A stretch of DNA of 18,178 nt, from positions 1 through 18,178 of the forward strand of contig CAZOPF010000108.1 in assembly GCA_964581605.1 (NCBI GenBank), written 5' to 3'. Source of the DNA: CAADGU01 sp964581605. Lineage in GTDB: Bacteria; Chloroflexota; Anaerolineae; Promineifilales; Promineifilaceae. The notes under the pieces were generated by a model. It searched no databases and was not told the DNA's origin. It worked only from the letters and a program-made list of their open reading frames with translations. Positions 1-7,901 of the stretch are shown in pieces. The translations under genes and the position numbers were made by a program. Within the stretch, counting starts at the first letter, position 1, and each line of letters starts with the position of its first letter.

Positions 1-2
1 GG

Positions 3-38
3 GTCGTGCTTAACGCCCCCACGCAACCAATACAATGA
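3..38 (+). CDS. Possible C-terminal tail of an upstream gene (partial)
   Basis: The third frame is open from the window edge to a TGA at 36-38 and would encode a tail ending VVLNAPTQPIQ. The stop overlaps the ATG of the next small ORF in an ATGA arrangement, which is typical of translationally coupled genes. The first frame is also open, to a TGA at 43-45, so the choice of frame is a guess. Too little is visible to name a family. Confidence 0.25.
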   Translation, partial: VVLNAPTQPIQ

Positions 39-178
39 ACGATGAGGATTATAACAATCCTGTCCTGGTCGGCAAATTCACAACGAGGGGGGCCGGTTTT
101 CAGGAAATTGAACACCTGCTATCAATGAGCGACGGGTTATCAGCACGTTCTTACCTGCAACATGCCACCGGCCCCTAA
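35..178 (+). CDS. Small ORF, 47 codons, unknown
   Basis: The ORF opens with ATG at 35 (MNDEDYNNPVLVGKF...) and ends at TAA 176-178, 32 nt before the epimerase start. The start sits in an ATGA overlap with a possible upstream CDS end, which is the main argument that it is real. No Shine-Dalgarno is visible, and there is no signal peptide or membrane segment. I do not recognise it. It could be a chance ORF or part of the upstream untranslated region. Confidence 0.25.
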   Translation: MNDEDYNNPVLVGKFTTRGAGFQEIEHLLSMSDGLSARSYLQHATGP

Positions 179-198
179 CCACCTGCCAGCAAAAACGG

Positions 199-210
199 TA
201 TCATTCCGCC
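199..210 (+). promoter_or_regulatory. -10 box for leaderless epimerase transcript
   Basis: TATCAT (199-204) is followed by six bases, TCCGCC, and then the ATG at 211, so the predicted transcription start falls on the start codon. No Shine-Dalgarno is present. Nearly the same string (TATCATTCCGCC) precedes the start of the phosphatase gene at 11945. No good -35 box is visible. Confidence 0.45.
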
Positions 211-1140
211 ATGCGATTTTTGGTAACAGGTGGCGCGGGTTTTTTGGGCACGGCGTTGGCGAACCGGCTGGGCCGCAGTGGGCACGAGGTTCATGTACTG
301 GATGATTTGAGCCGGGGCAGTCGAGAGGGGTTGGACACGGCCGTGCAGTTTACCCAGGGCGATGTGGACAATGTTCCCCTGCTCTGGTCTCTGCTGCGGG
401 GGGTGGATTGTGTCTACCACCTGGCGGCGCGGGTATCGGTGGCCGAATCCATTTTGCATCCCCGCGAATACAGCCGGGTGAACGTGGGCGGCACGGTCAG
501 CCTGATGGAAGCGATGCGCGATACGGGGGTAGGGCGGGTGGTGTTGGCATCGTCGGGGGCGGTATACGGCCGTCAGCCGCAGCAGCCCGTCCACGAAGAT
601 GACCACCCGCAGCCAGACTCCCCCTACGCCGTCAGCAAATGGGCGGCCGAGCAGTACGTCCACACCATCGGTCAATTGTGGGAGATAGAAACGGTGGCGC
701 TGCGCATCTTTAATGCGTACGGCCCCGGCCAACCGCTGCCCGTTTCCCACGCGCCAGTTGTGCCCCGCTTTTTGCGGCAAGCGATGAGCGGCGGCTCGGT
801 GGTGCTGTTTGGCGGTGGGCAGCAAACACGGGATTTTGTGTATGTGGCGGACGTAGTAGAAGCCCTGGTCAATGCGGCGACGGCAGGCGGCGTGAACCGG
901 CAGATCATCAACATTGGCTCAGGGGTAGAGACGAGTATTGCCACATTGGCCGATGAGATTGAAGCGGCCACCGGCCATAAACTGCACCGCATTCACAACC
1001 CGGAAAAATCAGGCGGCGTCCCCCGCCTGGTAGCCGACATCAGCCGGGCCAAAATGTTGTTAGGGTTTCGGCCGTTGGTGGGGCTGGCGGAGGGGTTGGG
1101 GCGAATGTGGCGGGAGGACGGGCGGTTTCGTGATGCGTGA
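211..1140 (+). CDS. NAD-dependent epimerase/dehydratase (extended SDR, UDP-glucose 4-epimerase-like)
   Basis: A 309-residue cytoplasmic nucleotide-sugar epimerase or dehydratase of the extended short-chain dehydrogenase family. The N-terminus carries the Rossmann motif TGGAGFLG (residues 6-13). An acidic pair after strand two (DDL, 31-33) suits NAD binding. The catalytic set is visible: SS at 114-115 and YxxxK as YAVSK (Tyr139, Lys143). RIFNAYGPGQ and the later RDFVYVADVV follow the usual GalE/RmlB order. Length is normal for the family. The substrate cannot be read from sequence; such genes usually serve exopolysaccharide or cell-envelope glycan synthesis. The ATG at 211 is chosen because the Rossmann strand begins at residue 2. 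There is no Shine-Dalgarno, and a -10 box lies just upstream. Two ACGGCCGT octamers lie inside, coding DTAV and YGR. Confidence 0.9.
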   Translation: MRFLVTGGAGFLGTALANRLGRSGHEVHVLDDLSRGSREGLDTAVQFTQGDVDNVPLLWSLLRGVDCVYHLAARVSVAESILHPREYSRVNVGGTVSLMEAMRDTGVGRVVLASSGAVYGRQPQQPVHEDDHPQPDSPYAVSKWAAEQYVHTIGQLWEIETVALRIFNAYGPGQPLPVSHAPVVPRFLRQAMSGGSVVLFGGGQQTRDFVYVADVVEALVNAATAGGVNRQIINIGSGVETSIATLADEIEAATGHKLHRIHNPEKSGGVPRLVADISRAKMLLGFRPLVGLAEGLGRMWREDGRFRDA

Positions 1141-1205
1141 CCCATGATGCGTAATCCGAATGAACTCCGTTTGCAGGTTACACGTAACGCATGACGCTTC
1201 ATGTG
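1130..1205. repeat. Word-built degenerate inverted repeat after the epimerase gene
   Basis: The word ATGCGT occurs at 1133-1138 (inside the last codons) and 1147-1152, and its complement ACGCAT at 1187-1192 with decayed relatives ACGTAA and ACGCTT beside it. The arms are imperfect but can fold into a hairpin at the 3' end of the gene. There is no T tract. It matches the construction of the repeats at 4377-4423, 7835-7867, 12618-12649, 15953-16004 and 17265-17318, each using a different word. Confidence 0.5.
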
Positions 1206-1225
1206 GCATGTCTGACTTAAATCAC

Positions 1226-1254
1226 TTGACACTACCAGCAGAATCATAGACACT
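1226..1254 (+). promoter_or_regulatory. Probable promoter of the glutamate dehydrogenase gene
   Basis: A perfect TTGACA -35 box lies at 1226-1231, in the string TTGACACTA that also occurs at the hom promoter (7902). The -10 is poor: GACACT at 1249-1254 with a 17-nt spacer, or TAGACA at 1247-1252 with 15 nt. Transcription would then give a leader of about 50 nt before the ATG at 1312. Confidence 0.4.
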
Positions 1255-1311
1255 TTTGCCAATGGGCGGCCACGCCCAAAATCCCACTTTGAAAACGGAG
1301 TACAAGTTAAA

Positions 1312-2559
1312 ATGAAAGAGAACCTGAACCCATTTGCAATTGCGCAGGCTCAGTTAGATGAAGCTGCGGCAGTTTTACAACTCGACCCCGACATGCACGC
1401 CTTTTTACGGGAACCAATGCGGGAATTCCATTTCACCATTCCGGTGCGCATGGACGACGGCCGCACCCAGACCTTCAAAGGGTTCCGTGTGCAATACAAC
1501 GACGCTCGCGGCCCGGCCAAAGGCGGCATCCGCTTCCATCCAGACGAAACCATAGATACGGTACGGGCACTGGCAGCATGGATGACCTGGAAAACGGCCG
1601 TGTCCGACATCCCTCTCGGCGGCGGCAAGGGCGGCGTCATCTGCAACCCCCGCGAACTCTCCCAGGGTGAACTGGAGCAGCTCAGCCGTGGCTACATGCG
1701 TAACATTGCCCGCCACATTGGCCTCACCAAAGATGTGCCTGCCCCCGACGTAAACACCAATCCCCAAATTATGGCCTGGATGCTAGATGAATATGAAGTG
1801 CTGACCGGCCAACATGAACCGGGCGTCATCACCGGCAAACCGCTGCCGCTGGGCGGTTCACAAGGGCGCACCCCGGCTACAGCGTTGGGGGGGCTGTTCA
1901 CCATCCGTGAAGCAGCCAAAGTACAGGGTATGGCGTTGAATGAAACGACCTGTGCCATTCAGGGCTATGGCAATGTGGGCGGCAACGCGCACCAACTGGC
2001 AGCCCAATTTGGCCTGAACGTAGTGGCCGTGAGTGATGAATTTGGGGCAATTTACAACCAGCATGGCCTGGATGCCAGAGTTGTCACTGAACATGTCCGC
2101 CGTACCGGGAAAGTGATTGGCTGCCCAGAAACGGAGCAAATCAGCAACAGTGAACTGTTAGAACTGCCGGTAGAAATTCTTATTCCGGCCGCTATTGAAA
2201 ACCAGCTCACCAGCCAGAACGCTGACCGCATCAAAGCTAAAATTGTGGCTGAACTGGCGAACGGCCCCACCACCCCAGAAGCAGACAACATCCTCAATGA
2301 CAAAGGTGTCTACATCATCCCTGATTTCCTGTGCAATGCTGGCGGCGTCATCGTCTCTTATTTTGAGATGGTGCAAAATGGCTACCAGTTCTATTGGGAT
2401 GAAACAATGGTCAATGAACGGTTGGACCGCAAAATTACGACTGCCTTCCATGCTGTTCATGCCATGTCGCAGGCGAAGAAGGTGGATACCCGCGTGGCGG
2501 CGTATCTGGTGGCAGTGGATCGCGTAGCGGAAGCGGTGCGGCTTCGTGGATGGGTGTAG
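1312..2559 (+). CDS. gdhA: Glu/Leu/Phe/Val-family dehydrogenase, probably NAD(P)-glutamate dehydrogenase
   Basis: A 415-residue cytoplasmic amino-acid dehydrogenase that interconverts glutamate with 2-oxoglutarate and ammonium, linking nitrogen and central carbon metabolism. Family motifs are all in place: KGGIRFHP with Lys70, MTWK with Lys94, catalytic Lys106 in the PLGGGKGGV segment, and PAPDVNT with Asp146. The nucleotide-binding loop GYGNVGG begins at residue 218. An acidic residue follows the second strand (VSDEFG), which leans towards NAD. Length fits hexameric bacterial enzymes of about 415-420 residues. A GGAG lies 11 nt before the ATG, a little far. The gene is monocistronic, with its own TTGACA and a strong downstream terminator. 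Only one ACGGCCGT octamer falls inside, so the gene lies largely in the widest motif-free gap of the window. Specificity for glutamate over leucine or valine is inferred. Confidence 0.92.
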   Translation: MKENLNPFAIAQAQLDEAAAVLQLDPDMHAFLREPMREFHFTIPVRMDDGRTQTFKGFRVQYNDARGPAKGGIRFHPDETIDTVRALAAWMTWKTAVSDIPLGGGKGGVICNPRELSQGELEQLSRGYMRNIARHIGLTKDVPAPDVNTNPQIMAWMLDEYEVLTGQHEPGVITGKPLPLGGSQGRTPATALGGLFTIREAAKVQGMALNETTCAIQGYGNVGGNAHQLAAQFGLNVVAVSDEFGAIYNQHGLDARVVTEHVRRTGKVIGCPETEQISNSELLELPVEILIPAAIENQLTSQNADRIKAKIVAELANGPTTPEADNILNDKGVYIIPDFLCNAGGVIVSYFEMVQNGYQFYWDETMVNERLDRKITTAFHAVHAMSQAKKVDTRVAAYLVAVDRVAEAVRLRGWV

Positions 2560-2583
2560 CGGCCGTTTACAAGGTTTTTGAAC

Positions 2584-2624
2584 AAAAAAACCTCTGGCAC
2601 GGCGTGGTTGCCAGAGGTTTTTTT
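2584..2624. terminator. Bidirectional intrinsic terminator
   Basis: A perfect 16-bp stem: seven A then CCTCTGGCA (2584-2599), a 9-nt loop, and TGCCAGAGG then seven T (2609-2624). The A and T tracts make it work on both strands. It sits between two convergent genes, the dehydrogenase (+) and the FAD oxidoreductase (-). Confidence 0.93.
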
Positions 2625-2651
2625 GATGGTGGGCAACGCTGGTTGCCTTGT

Positions 2652-4229
2652 TTAGATCAGGAAGATAGTTAGAAAATAGGTAACTAAAGCTGCAACCAGA
2701 CTGAGTGATACGGCCACAGCGGCATCGTCCACCATTGGCACAACAGAGTCCAGAACACGCGGCCAGGGCGGGAAACGTTCAGGCATAGGTATGGATTCTT
2801 TGCCTGAGACATGAGTTTCATGGTATTCCTGTTCAGCATTGACCAGCCAGAGGTTGTTGTTTTCGTGGTAGACGATGTTGCGCACAGCTAACATGCCGGT
2901 AAGCATGGCGTGATCCTGGTTGTTATATCGGTGAAGCCCATTACGGCCGATGGTTTGAAAGTTCGTGAACCCGGTGACATACTCCTTAATGATTTGCAGG
3001 TGATTTACATAATCCGCATCATAAACAGGGTATGACTTTTCAACGCGAAACACACAGCCATCTATCACATCGTTTGCCTGCGCCAGACCAATTTGAGCCA
3101 GTTCCCTTTTGCCCAGTTCAATCAAGTCAGCGTCTGACATAGACCAGGTAGCGTCGCCTTCGTTACAAAAGTATTCCAATCCCAGACTGGTATGTGCCAG
3201 GTCTGGCAGCATGTCAGGGCTCCAATTCTTATAATTTTGGATACGGCCGACCTGCACATTGGGATCATGCACATAAATCCAGTTGTCGGGAAAGGTGTCC
3301 GCTTTGTTTAGAATCAGGCAGACGGTGAGGAAGTCACGATATTTTAGCTGGCTGGCTGCTTCTAATACCTGTGGTGGCGGCGGCGGGTTGAGATGCTTGA
3401 GGAACAGGGTTATTGGCATACTGGAGATGAATTCATCGCCGGGTATGGTTTGCAGACGGCCGTCCTGTTCCACAACCACACTGGTTATCTGATTGTCCTG
3501 CCTGTTGATAGCAATCACACTGCTATTCAACTGAACGACGCCGCCCCTGGCCTGGACTCGCTCTTTGACGGCCGTCCACAACATGCCTGGCCCCTGTCGC
3601 GGATAATCAAATGATTCAATGAGCGTTTTGATGGTATGGCGCGGTTTTAAGAACATGGCGGATACGGCCGTCTTGAGGGATAAATCTTTAATGCGCTGTG
3701 CTGCCCATTCTGCTTTTAATTCTTCACAACGAATGCCCCAAACTTTTTCAGTATACGATTTGAAGAACGTCTCAAACAACCGTTTGCCAAACCGATTTGT
3801 CACCCATTGCTCAAACGTATCTTCCTCTTTGTAAGGAAAAAGGTGCCACCGCAAGTAGCTGGCAACAATCGCTATACCCTCAAAAAAACCCAGCCCACGC
3901 AAGGCATTCATCGGTTTTAGCGGATAGTTAAAATATCTGTTCTTATAATAAATGCGGGAAAGGCGTGGGCGGTGTAAAAAATCGTCCCCCAAAATCTCAT
4001 GCCAGAACTGATTAACTTCTACTGATTTGGTAAAGAAACGATGCCCGCCCATGTCAAAATGGTATCCCTTGTAATTTTCGGTGCGGGCAATTCCCCCAAC
4101 TTTATCCAATTTTTCCAGGACGATAGGAGAAAAGTCATACCTGGTGAGTTCGTAGGCAGCCGTTAACCCTGCCGGACCTCCACCGATGATAACCACTCGT
4201 TTCTCTGCGCCGTTTACTTCAGACTTCAA
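2652..4229 (-). CDS. FAD-dependent oxidoreductase, UDP-galactopyranose mutase/HemY-like, with C-terminal membrane anchor
   Basis: 525 residues. The N-terminal dinucleotide-binding motif GGGPAG (16-21) and the acidic LEK (Glu39 region) bind FAD. GGHRFFTK (61-68) and the 'SYTEKVWG' segment resemble the NAD(P)/FAD oxidoreductases grouped with UDP-galactopyranose mutases and protoporphyrinogen or phytoene oxidases. The reaction is not determinable. Near a sugar epimerase, a role in glycan or lipid-linked precursor chemistry is possible. The last 23 or so residues form a hydrophobic helix ending at the C-terminus (AAVAVSLSLVAALV...), which suggests a tail anchor with the catalytic domain in the cytoplasm. 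The start is TTG at 4229, chosen because GGAGG lies 9 nt upstream and the FAD motif follows at the normal distance. The upstream 130 nt are strongly structured. Three octamers fall inside the gene. Confidence 0.85.
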   Translation of the reverse strand: MKSEVNGAEKRVVIIGGGPAGLTAAYELTRYDFSPIVLEKLDKVGGIARTENYKGYHFDMGGHRFFTKSVEVNQFWHEILGDDFLHRPRLSRIYYKNRYFNYPLKPMNALRGLGFFEGIAIVASYLRWHLFPYKEEDTFEQWVTNRFGKRLFETFFKSYTEKVWGIRCEELKAEWAAQRIKDLSLKTAVSAMFLKPRHTIKTLIESFDYPRQGPGMLWTAVKERVQARGGVVQLNSSVIAINRQDNQITSVVVEQDGRLQTIPGDEFISSMPITLFLKHLNPPPPPQVLEAASQLKYRDFLTVCLILNKADTFPDNWIYVHDPNVQVGRIQNYKNWSPDMLPDLAHTSLGLEYFCNEGDATWSMSDADLIELGKRELAQIGLAQANDVIDGCVFRVEKSYPVYDADYVNHLQIIKEYVTGFTNFQTIGRNGLHRYNNQDHAMLTGMLAVRNIVYHENNNLWLVNAEQEYHETHVSGKESIPMPERFPPWPRVLDSVVPMVDDAAVAVSLSLVAALVTYFLTIFLI

Positions 4230-4340
4230 AGCTCCAGACCTCCGGCTTGTTATGCCATGGGAATGGCAACACAGGTTGTTGCTTCCCTACCAGGTGCAGA
4301 GCCATGCTAACGGCATGGTCTTTCAGCCGACCTTACAGAT
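4229..4340 (-). promoter_or_regulatory. Structured 5' leader, candidate cis-regulatory RNA
   Basis: On the minus strand the leader of the FAD oxidoreductase can form several hairpins. One pairs GGTC (4332-4329) with GACC (4320-4317). One pairs CCATGC (4318-4313) with GCATGG (4307-4302). The third is a long stem, GGGAA plus GCAACA (4287-4277) with TGTTGC and TTCCC (4271-4259), with a two-base bulge. The AGACC at 4321-4317 can instead pair with GGTCT at 4240-4236, which overlaps the Shine-Dalgarno GGAGG (4243-4239). That gives two exclusive states, one of which would mask the ribosome site. I could not match it to a riboswitch family I know. Confidence 0.4.
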
Positions 4341-4376
4341 GAGCTTACCATGAGAGAGGGAGGGGTAATCAGTGGG

Positions 4377-4423
4377 CCGTAATCGGTAAGCGGTGATGGC
4401 AGGTTTTGAGTTACCGATTACGG
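4377..4423. repeat. Word-built inverted repeat (CGGTAATCGGTAA type)
   Basis: CCGTAATCGGTAA (4377-4389) is perfectly complementary to TTACCGATTACGG (4411-4423), with a 21-nt loop. One extra copy of the word TAATC lies just upstream. It follows the 3' end of the S9 peptidase gene, which reads leftward, so it could end that transcript. There is no T tract. The same word family reappears at 17265-17318. Confidence 0.6.
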
Positions 4424-4431
4424 GCCTGGGG

Positions 4432-6447
4432 TTATAAAGATTGGAGATATTTATCAAACCAGCGTTTCATGTGGTGCAGGCGTTCGATGCGGCGGTCGGT
4501 ACGGCCGTCACGACTTAACCCGTGTGACTCTTCCGGGAACAAGACCAGTTCCGTATCCACGCCTGACCGTTTGAGAGCCACAAACACCTGCTCCCCCTGT
4601 TCCCGGTCACAACGCAAATCCGCTTCGCTGTGGATAACCAGGGTGGGGGTGCGGGCATTGCCAATGAAGCTGATGGGGGACTGCTGCCAGTAACCGGCCA
4701 GGTCTTCCCAGGGGGGGGTGGGCAGGCCAACCAGAAATTGGGTCATCCAATTCATATCCGACGAACCGTAGAAACTGAGCAGATTGCTGACCACACGCTG
4801 GGCAACGGCCGCTTTGAAGCGATTTGTCTTGCCGATGATGAGGGTGGTCATGTAGCCGCCATAGCTGCCGCCGGTGACGCCCATGCGCTGTGCGTCCACA
4901 TAAGGCAGCGCAGCCACATAATCGGCCCAGGCCATCACATCGGCGTAGTCTACGGTGCCCCAGCGATTGGCAATGGCAGTGGCGAAAGCGTCGCCGTAGC
5001 CCTGGCTGCCGCGTGGGTTGCTAAAGGCGACCACATAACCGCCAGCCGCCAGAAAGTGAAATTCGTGCATGAAGGCACGGCCGTACTGCATCATTGGCCC
5101 CCCGTGAATCTGGATAATCGCCGGGTATTGTTGGGTGGCGTCAAAATCGGGCGGTGTCAAAATCCAACCGTGTAATTCCTGTCCATCGGGGCTATCAAAC
5201 CACACTTCTTCTAACTGCCCCCAGTTGATTTCCGCAAAAAGTTCCTGGTTGAAGTGGGTCAGGGCTATGCTGTCTGGCTCATTGAGATGACGCTGCCGTA
5301 CCTGGCCGGTGGTGTTCATATCACCCCACAAATAAGCCAGCCGGTTTTGGGCGGCGTCCAGGCTGAAGCTGCCCACCAGGCCGGGTTCGTCAATAAGGCG
5401 CTCGTAGTCACCAGTTTGCACGGCAAAAGCCAGCAGGGGTTGGTTGCCCAGTTCGGTGGCCTGGATGTAGATGGTACGGCCGTCTCGCGACCAGATGGGC
5501 GGTGGTTGGGGCGTGTTGCTGCCCACGTCAGTGAGCGAGGCCAGGCTCAGGTGCAGATCATGGGCAATGGAGAGGTTGCGCGCCTGCCCGCCGGTGGTAG
5601 GCACGACGTACAGGCAGCTATTTTGCCCCCAATCGCCCAAACGAGCGCGCCCTAAATAGGCGATGGTCTGGCCGTCGGGGGAGAAGGAGGGGGAAAATTT
5701 ACGGCCGTGATGCCCCGTTCCTACCTGCACCACTTCTCCGCCCGTTGCCGGGATCAGGTAAAGTTCGGTTTCGTCCGGGTGCAGGTCTGGTTCCGGGTGG
5801 TGGTTAGAGACGAAGAGAATGGTACGGCCGTCGGGCGACCAGCACGGTTCCGTTTCCTGGGTGTCCCTGCTGGTTAGCTGTTTGCCTTCGCCCGTTTGGG
5901 CGTCAAACGTCCAGATGTGCCATTTTTCCTGCGGCAGATAACCCGCGCCGTCATATTTGTAATTCAGACTGGTGATGTGGCGAGCCACCACGCCCAACTT
6001 TTTCTTTTGCTCATCCTTTTCTCGCGCCACGGCTTCCTCGTCTTTCTGGCGAAATTGGGCCAGAAATTGGGAGCCGTCGGGCGACCAGGCGAAGCTGGCA
6101 AAGTTACCCTGGACGTTGGTGACGGGCCGCGCTTCGCCGCCGCCAAAGGGGATGGCGTAGATTTGCATCTGCTTTTCATCTTTGCGGTTGGAGAGGAAGG
6201 CGATATGAGTGCCATCCGGCGACCAGCGGGGGTGGGTGTCGGTCTGGTCGCCATAAGTGAACTGGCGGGGTGGGGTACGGCCGTCGGCCGCCACCAGCCA
6301 CAGATTCACATACTTCTTCTCCGTCTTCTGGTCTACCCGGCTCAACCCAAAAATAACATGCTGTCCATCCGGCGAAATTTGGGGGTCGCTGACCAGTTGC
6401 AGGGTGTAGAGGTCTTCGGCCGTCAACGGCCGTCTGTTTTTCGTCAT
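4432..6447 (-). CDS. S9 family peptidase (acylaminoacyl/oligopeptidase type)
   Basis: 671 residues from the chosen start. The N-terminal half is a beta-propeller made of PD40/WD40-like blades, shown by recurrent SPDG and SRDG motifs at about 25-27, 75-78, 122-125, 204-207, 256-259 and 320-323. The C-terminal alpha/beta-hydrolase domain carries a serine triad: GGSYGG with Ser528, Asp610 in SEADLRCD, and His642 in EESHG. Such enzymes cleave oligopeptides or N-acylated peptides and are usually cytosolic; no signal peptide is seen. ATG at 6447 is preferred because GAGGAG sits 6 nt upstream and the next Met (6519) has no ribosome site. Seven ACGGCCGT octamers lie within the gene, five of them coding the residues DGR, four of these as DGRT and two of those in propeller blades. 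It is divergent from the aminotransferase gene. Confidence 0.92.
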   Translation of the reverse strand: MTKNRRPLTAEDLYTLQLVSDPQISPDGQHVIFGLSRVDQKTEKKYVNLWLVAADGRTPPRQFTYGDQTDTHPRWSPDGTHIAFLSNRKDEKQMQIYAIPFGGGEARPVTNVQGNFASFAWSPDGSQFLAQFRQKDEEAVAREKDEQKKKLGVVARHITSLNYKYDGAGYLPQEKWHIWTFDAQTGEGKQLTSRDTQETEPCWSPDGRTILFVSNHHPEPDLHPDETELYLIPATGGEVVQVGTGHHGRKFSPSFSPDGQTIAYLGRARLGDWGQNSCLYVVPTTGGQARNLSIAHDLHLSLASLTDVGSNTPQPPPIWSRDGRTIYIQATELGNQPLLAFAVQTGDYERLIDEPGLVGSFSLDAAQNRLAYLWGDMNTTGQVRQRHLNEPDSIALTHFNQELFAEINWGQLEEVWFDSPDGQELHGWILTPPDFDATQQYPAIIQIHGGPMMQYGRAFMHEFHFLAAGGYVVAFSNPRGSQGYGDAFATAIANRWGTVDYADVMAWADYVAALPYVDAQRMGVTGGSYGGYMTTLIIGKTNRFKAAVAQRVVSNLLSFYGSSDMNWMTQFLVGLPTPPWEDLAGYWQQSPISFIGNARTPTLVIHSEADLRCDREQGEQVFVALKRSGVDTELVLFPEESHGLSRDGRTDRRIERLHHMKRWFDKYLQSL

Positions 6448-6554
6448 ATGATTCTCCTCGTTTGTAGGCAATTTATCGCCTGCTACAAACAATAATAGCC
6501 TGTCCGCAAGAAAGGGCATAATGTGAAAATCTGTTACCCTGTCACCTTGTCATC

Positions 6555-6566
6555 TATAATTGGGGC
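6555..6566 (+). promoter_or_regulatory. -10 box for leaderless aminotransferase transcript
   Basis: A perfect TATAAT (6555-6560) is followed by six bases and then the ATG at 6567, which places the predicted transcription start on the start codon. A weak -35 (TGTTAC, 6532-6537) lies 17 nt upstream. No Shine-Dalgarno is present. Confidence 0.6.
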
Positions 6567-7811
6567 ATGAAAAGACAAACCCCCTTTGATCTACAGACAA
6601 TTCGCCGCCGGTTTCCGGCGTTGCAGTTAGAAGTGAATGGGCGCACGGCCGTGTATCTGGATGGCCCCGGCGGTACGCAGGTACCGCAGTCGGTCATTGA
6701 CGCTATTGCCCATTACCTGGCGCACGGTGGCAGCAACCAGGGCGGCCCCTTTTTCACCAGCCAATACACCGATACTGTGATCGCCGCTGCACGCCAGGCG
6801 ATGATGGACTTTTACCACGCCCGGCGGCCCGAAGAGATCATTTTCGGCCAGAACATGACCAGCCTGACCTTTGCTTTCAGCCGCGCCCTGGCCCAAACCT
6901 GGCGGCCTGGCGACGAAATCATCGTCACCCAGCTGGACCACGACGCGAACATTACCCCCTGGGTAATGGCGGCGGCAGATCGTGGTGTCACCGTGCGCTG
7001 GCTCGATTTTGACCCCGCCGATTGCACCCTGCGCCTGGATTTGCTGCCCGGTTTGCTCAATGACAGGACGCGGCTGGTGGCCGTGACTTACGCTTCCAAT
7101 GCGGTGGGCAGCATTACCGATGTGCGGCGTGTGGTGCAACTGGCGCACGGGGCGGGGGCGTTGGTCTATGTGGATGCGGTGCATTATGGGCCACACGGCC
7201 TGATTGATGTGCAGGTGTTGGATTGTGACTTTCTGGCGGCGTCGGTTTATAAATTTTTTGGCGGTCATGTGGGGGTGTTGTATGGCAAGTATGCGCATCT
7301 GGACAGGTTAGCGGCGTATAAGGTACGGCCGTCGTCCCCCAAACCACCGGGTAAATGGGAAACAGGCACACAAAGTTTTGAAAGCCTGGCAGGGGTGGCT
7401 ACGGCCGTAGAATACATCGCCTCCCTCAGCCGCAGCCCCGGCAGCCGCCGTGACCGCCTCGAACAGGCTATGGCGGCTATCAAAGAATACGAAATGAGCC
7501 TCAGCCACCATTTTCTGGAAGGCGCGGCTAAAATTCCCGGCCTGCACGTCTATGGCATCACCGATGTGGAAAATCTGGAGCAGCGCACGCCCACTTTTGC
7601 CGTCAGTCTGGATGGCTATTCACCAGAAGATGTTGCCACGCGCTTAGGCGAGCAAGGCATCTTTGTCTGGCACGGCGATTATTACGCGGTCGCCGTCATG
7701 GAGCGGCTGGGGCTGGCCAATAAAGGTGGCCTGGTACGCATCGGTTTTGTGCATTACAACACGCATGATGAGGTAGACCAGGTGCTGGCGGCGCTGGCGG
7801 CGTTGAGATAA
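6567..7811 (+). CDS. Class V aminotransferase, cysteine-desulfurase-like (VC1184-type) without the desulfurase cysteine
   Basis: A 414-residue PLP enzyme. Lys229 in SVYKFFGG is the Schiff-base lysine, Asp203 in YVDAVH contacts the PLP ring nitrogen, and the N-terminal YLDGPGGTQVP is the family start motif. The C-terminal lobe reads WHGDYYA where SufS/IscS-type enzymes carry their catalytic Cys, so sulfur mobilisation by the usual mechanism looks unlikely. It resembles the 'cysteine desulfurase-like, VC1184 subfamily', whose substrate I cannot state. Length is normal. There are no sulfur-carrier (SufE/SufU) or Fe-S genes nearby. The start is fixed by the adjacent -10 box and by the family N-terminus. 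Octamers at 6645, 7325 and 7401 code RTAVY, VRPS and ATAVE. Confidence 0.85.
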   Translation: MKRQTPFDLQTIRRRFPALQLEVNGRTAVYLDGPGGTQVPQSVIDAIAHYLAHGGSNQGGPFFTSQYTDTVIAAARQAMMDFYHARRPEEIIFGQNMTSLTFAFSRALAQTWRPGDEIIVTQLDHDANITPWVMAAADRGVTVRWLDFDPADCTLRLDLLPGLLNDRTRLVAVTYASNAVGSITDVRRVVQLAHGAGALVYVDAVHYGPHGLIDVQVLDCDFLAASVYKFFGGHVGVLYGKYAHLDRLAAYKVRPSSPKPPGKWETGTQSFESLAGVATAVEYIASLSRSPGSRRDRLEQAMAAIKEYEMSLSHHFLEGAAKIPGLHVYGITDVENLEQRTPTFAVSLDGYSPEDVATRLGEQGIFVWHGDYYAVAVMERLGLANKGGLVRIGFVHYNTHDEVDQVLAALAALR

Positions 7812-7834
7812 GGAGATCAGGAGACTGGAAGATT

Positions 7835-7867
7835 AGGAGATTGAGTTTCCCAACCTCTCAATCTCCT
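7835..7867. repeat. Word-built inverted repeat (GGAGATT type) after the aminotransferase
   Basis: AGGAGATTGAG (7835-7845) pairs perfectly with CTCAATCTCCT (7857-7867). Decayed copies of the same purine word (AGGAGATC, GGAGACT, GGAAGATT) fill 7811-7834, and pyrimidine relatives (GGTCTCTCACTCC) follow. It probably folds at the 3' end of the transcript, without a T tract. Confidence 0.6.
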
Positions 7868-7901
7868 GGTCTCTCACTCCCCCCCATCTGCCCCAATTTA
7901 T

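Noticed and set aside
175..825. Long minus-strand ORF opposite the epimerase
   Set aside because: The plus frame carries clear epimerase motifs. The minus product is His/Arg/Pro rich with no family features, as expected of an antisense shadow in GC-rich DNA.
4229..4340. Group II intron domain V, SRP RNA, or TPP/cobalamin riboswitch
   Set aside because: Short resemblances (a GAGCC..GG-type stem, a TAGGGAAGC string) lack the conserved cores of those RNAs as I know them, so no family is claimed.
4630..5175. 181-codon plus-strand ORF opposite the S9 peptidase
   Set aside because: It overlaps the catalytic domain of the peptidase, which has a full serine triad. The plus product has no recognisable motif.
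6448..6519. Longer N-terminus for the S9 peptidase from the ATG at 6519
   Set aside because: The extra residues have no ribosome site before them, whereas GAGGAG is well placed for ATG 6447. The extension is not a convincing signal peptide.
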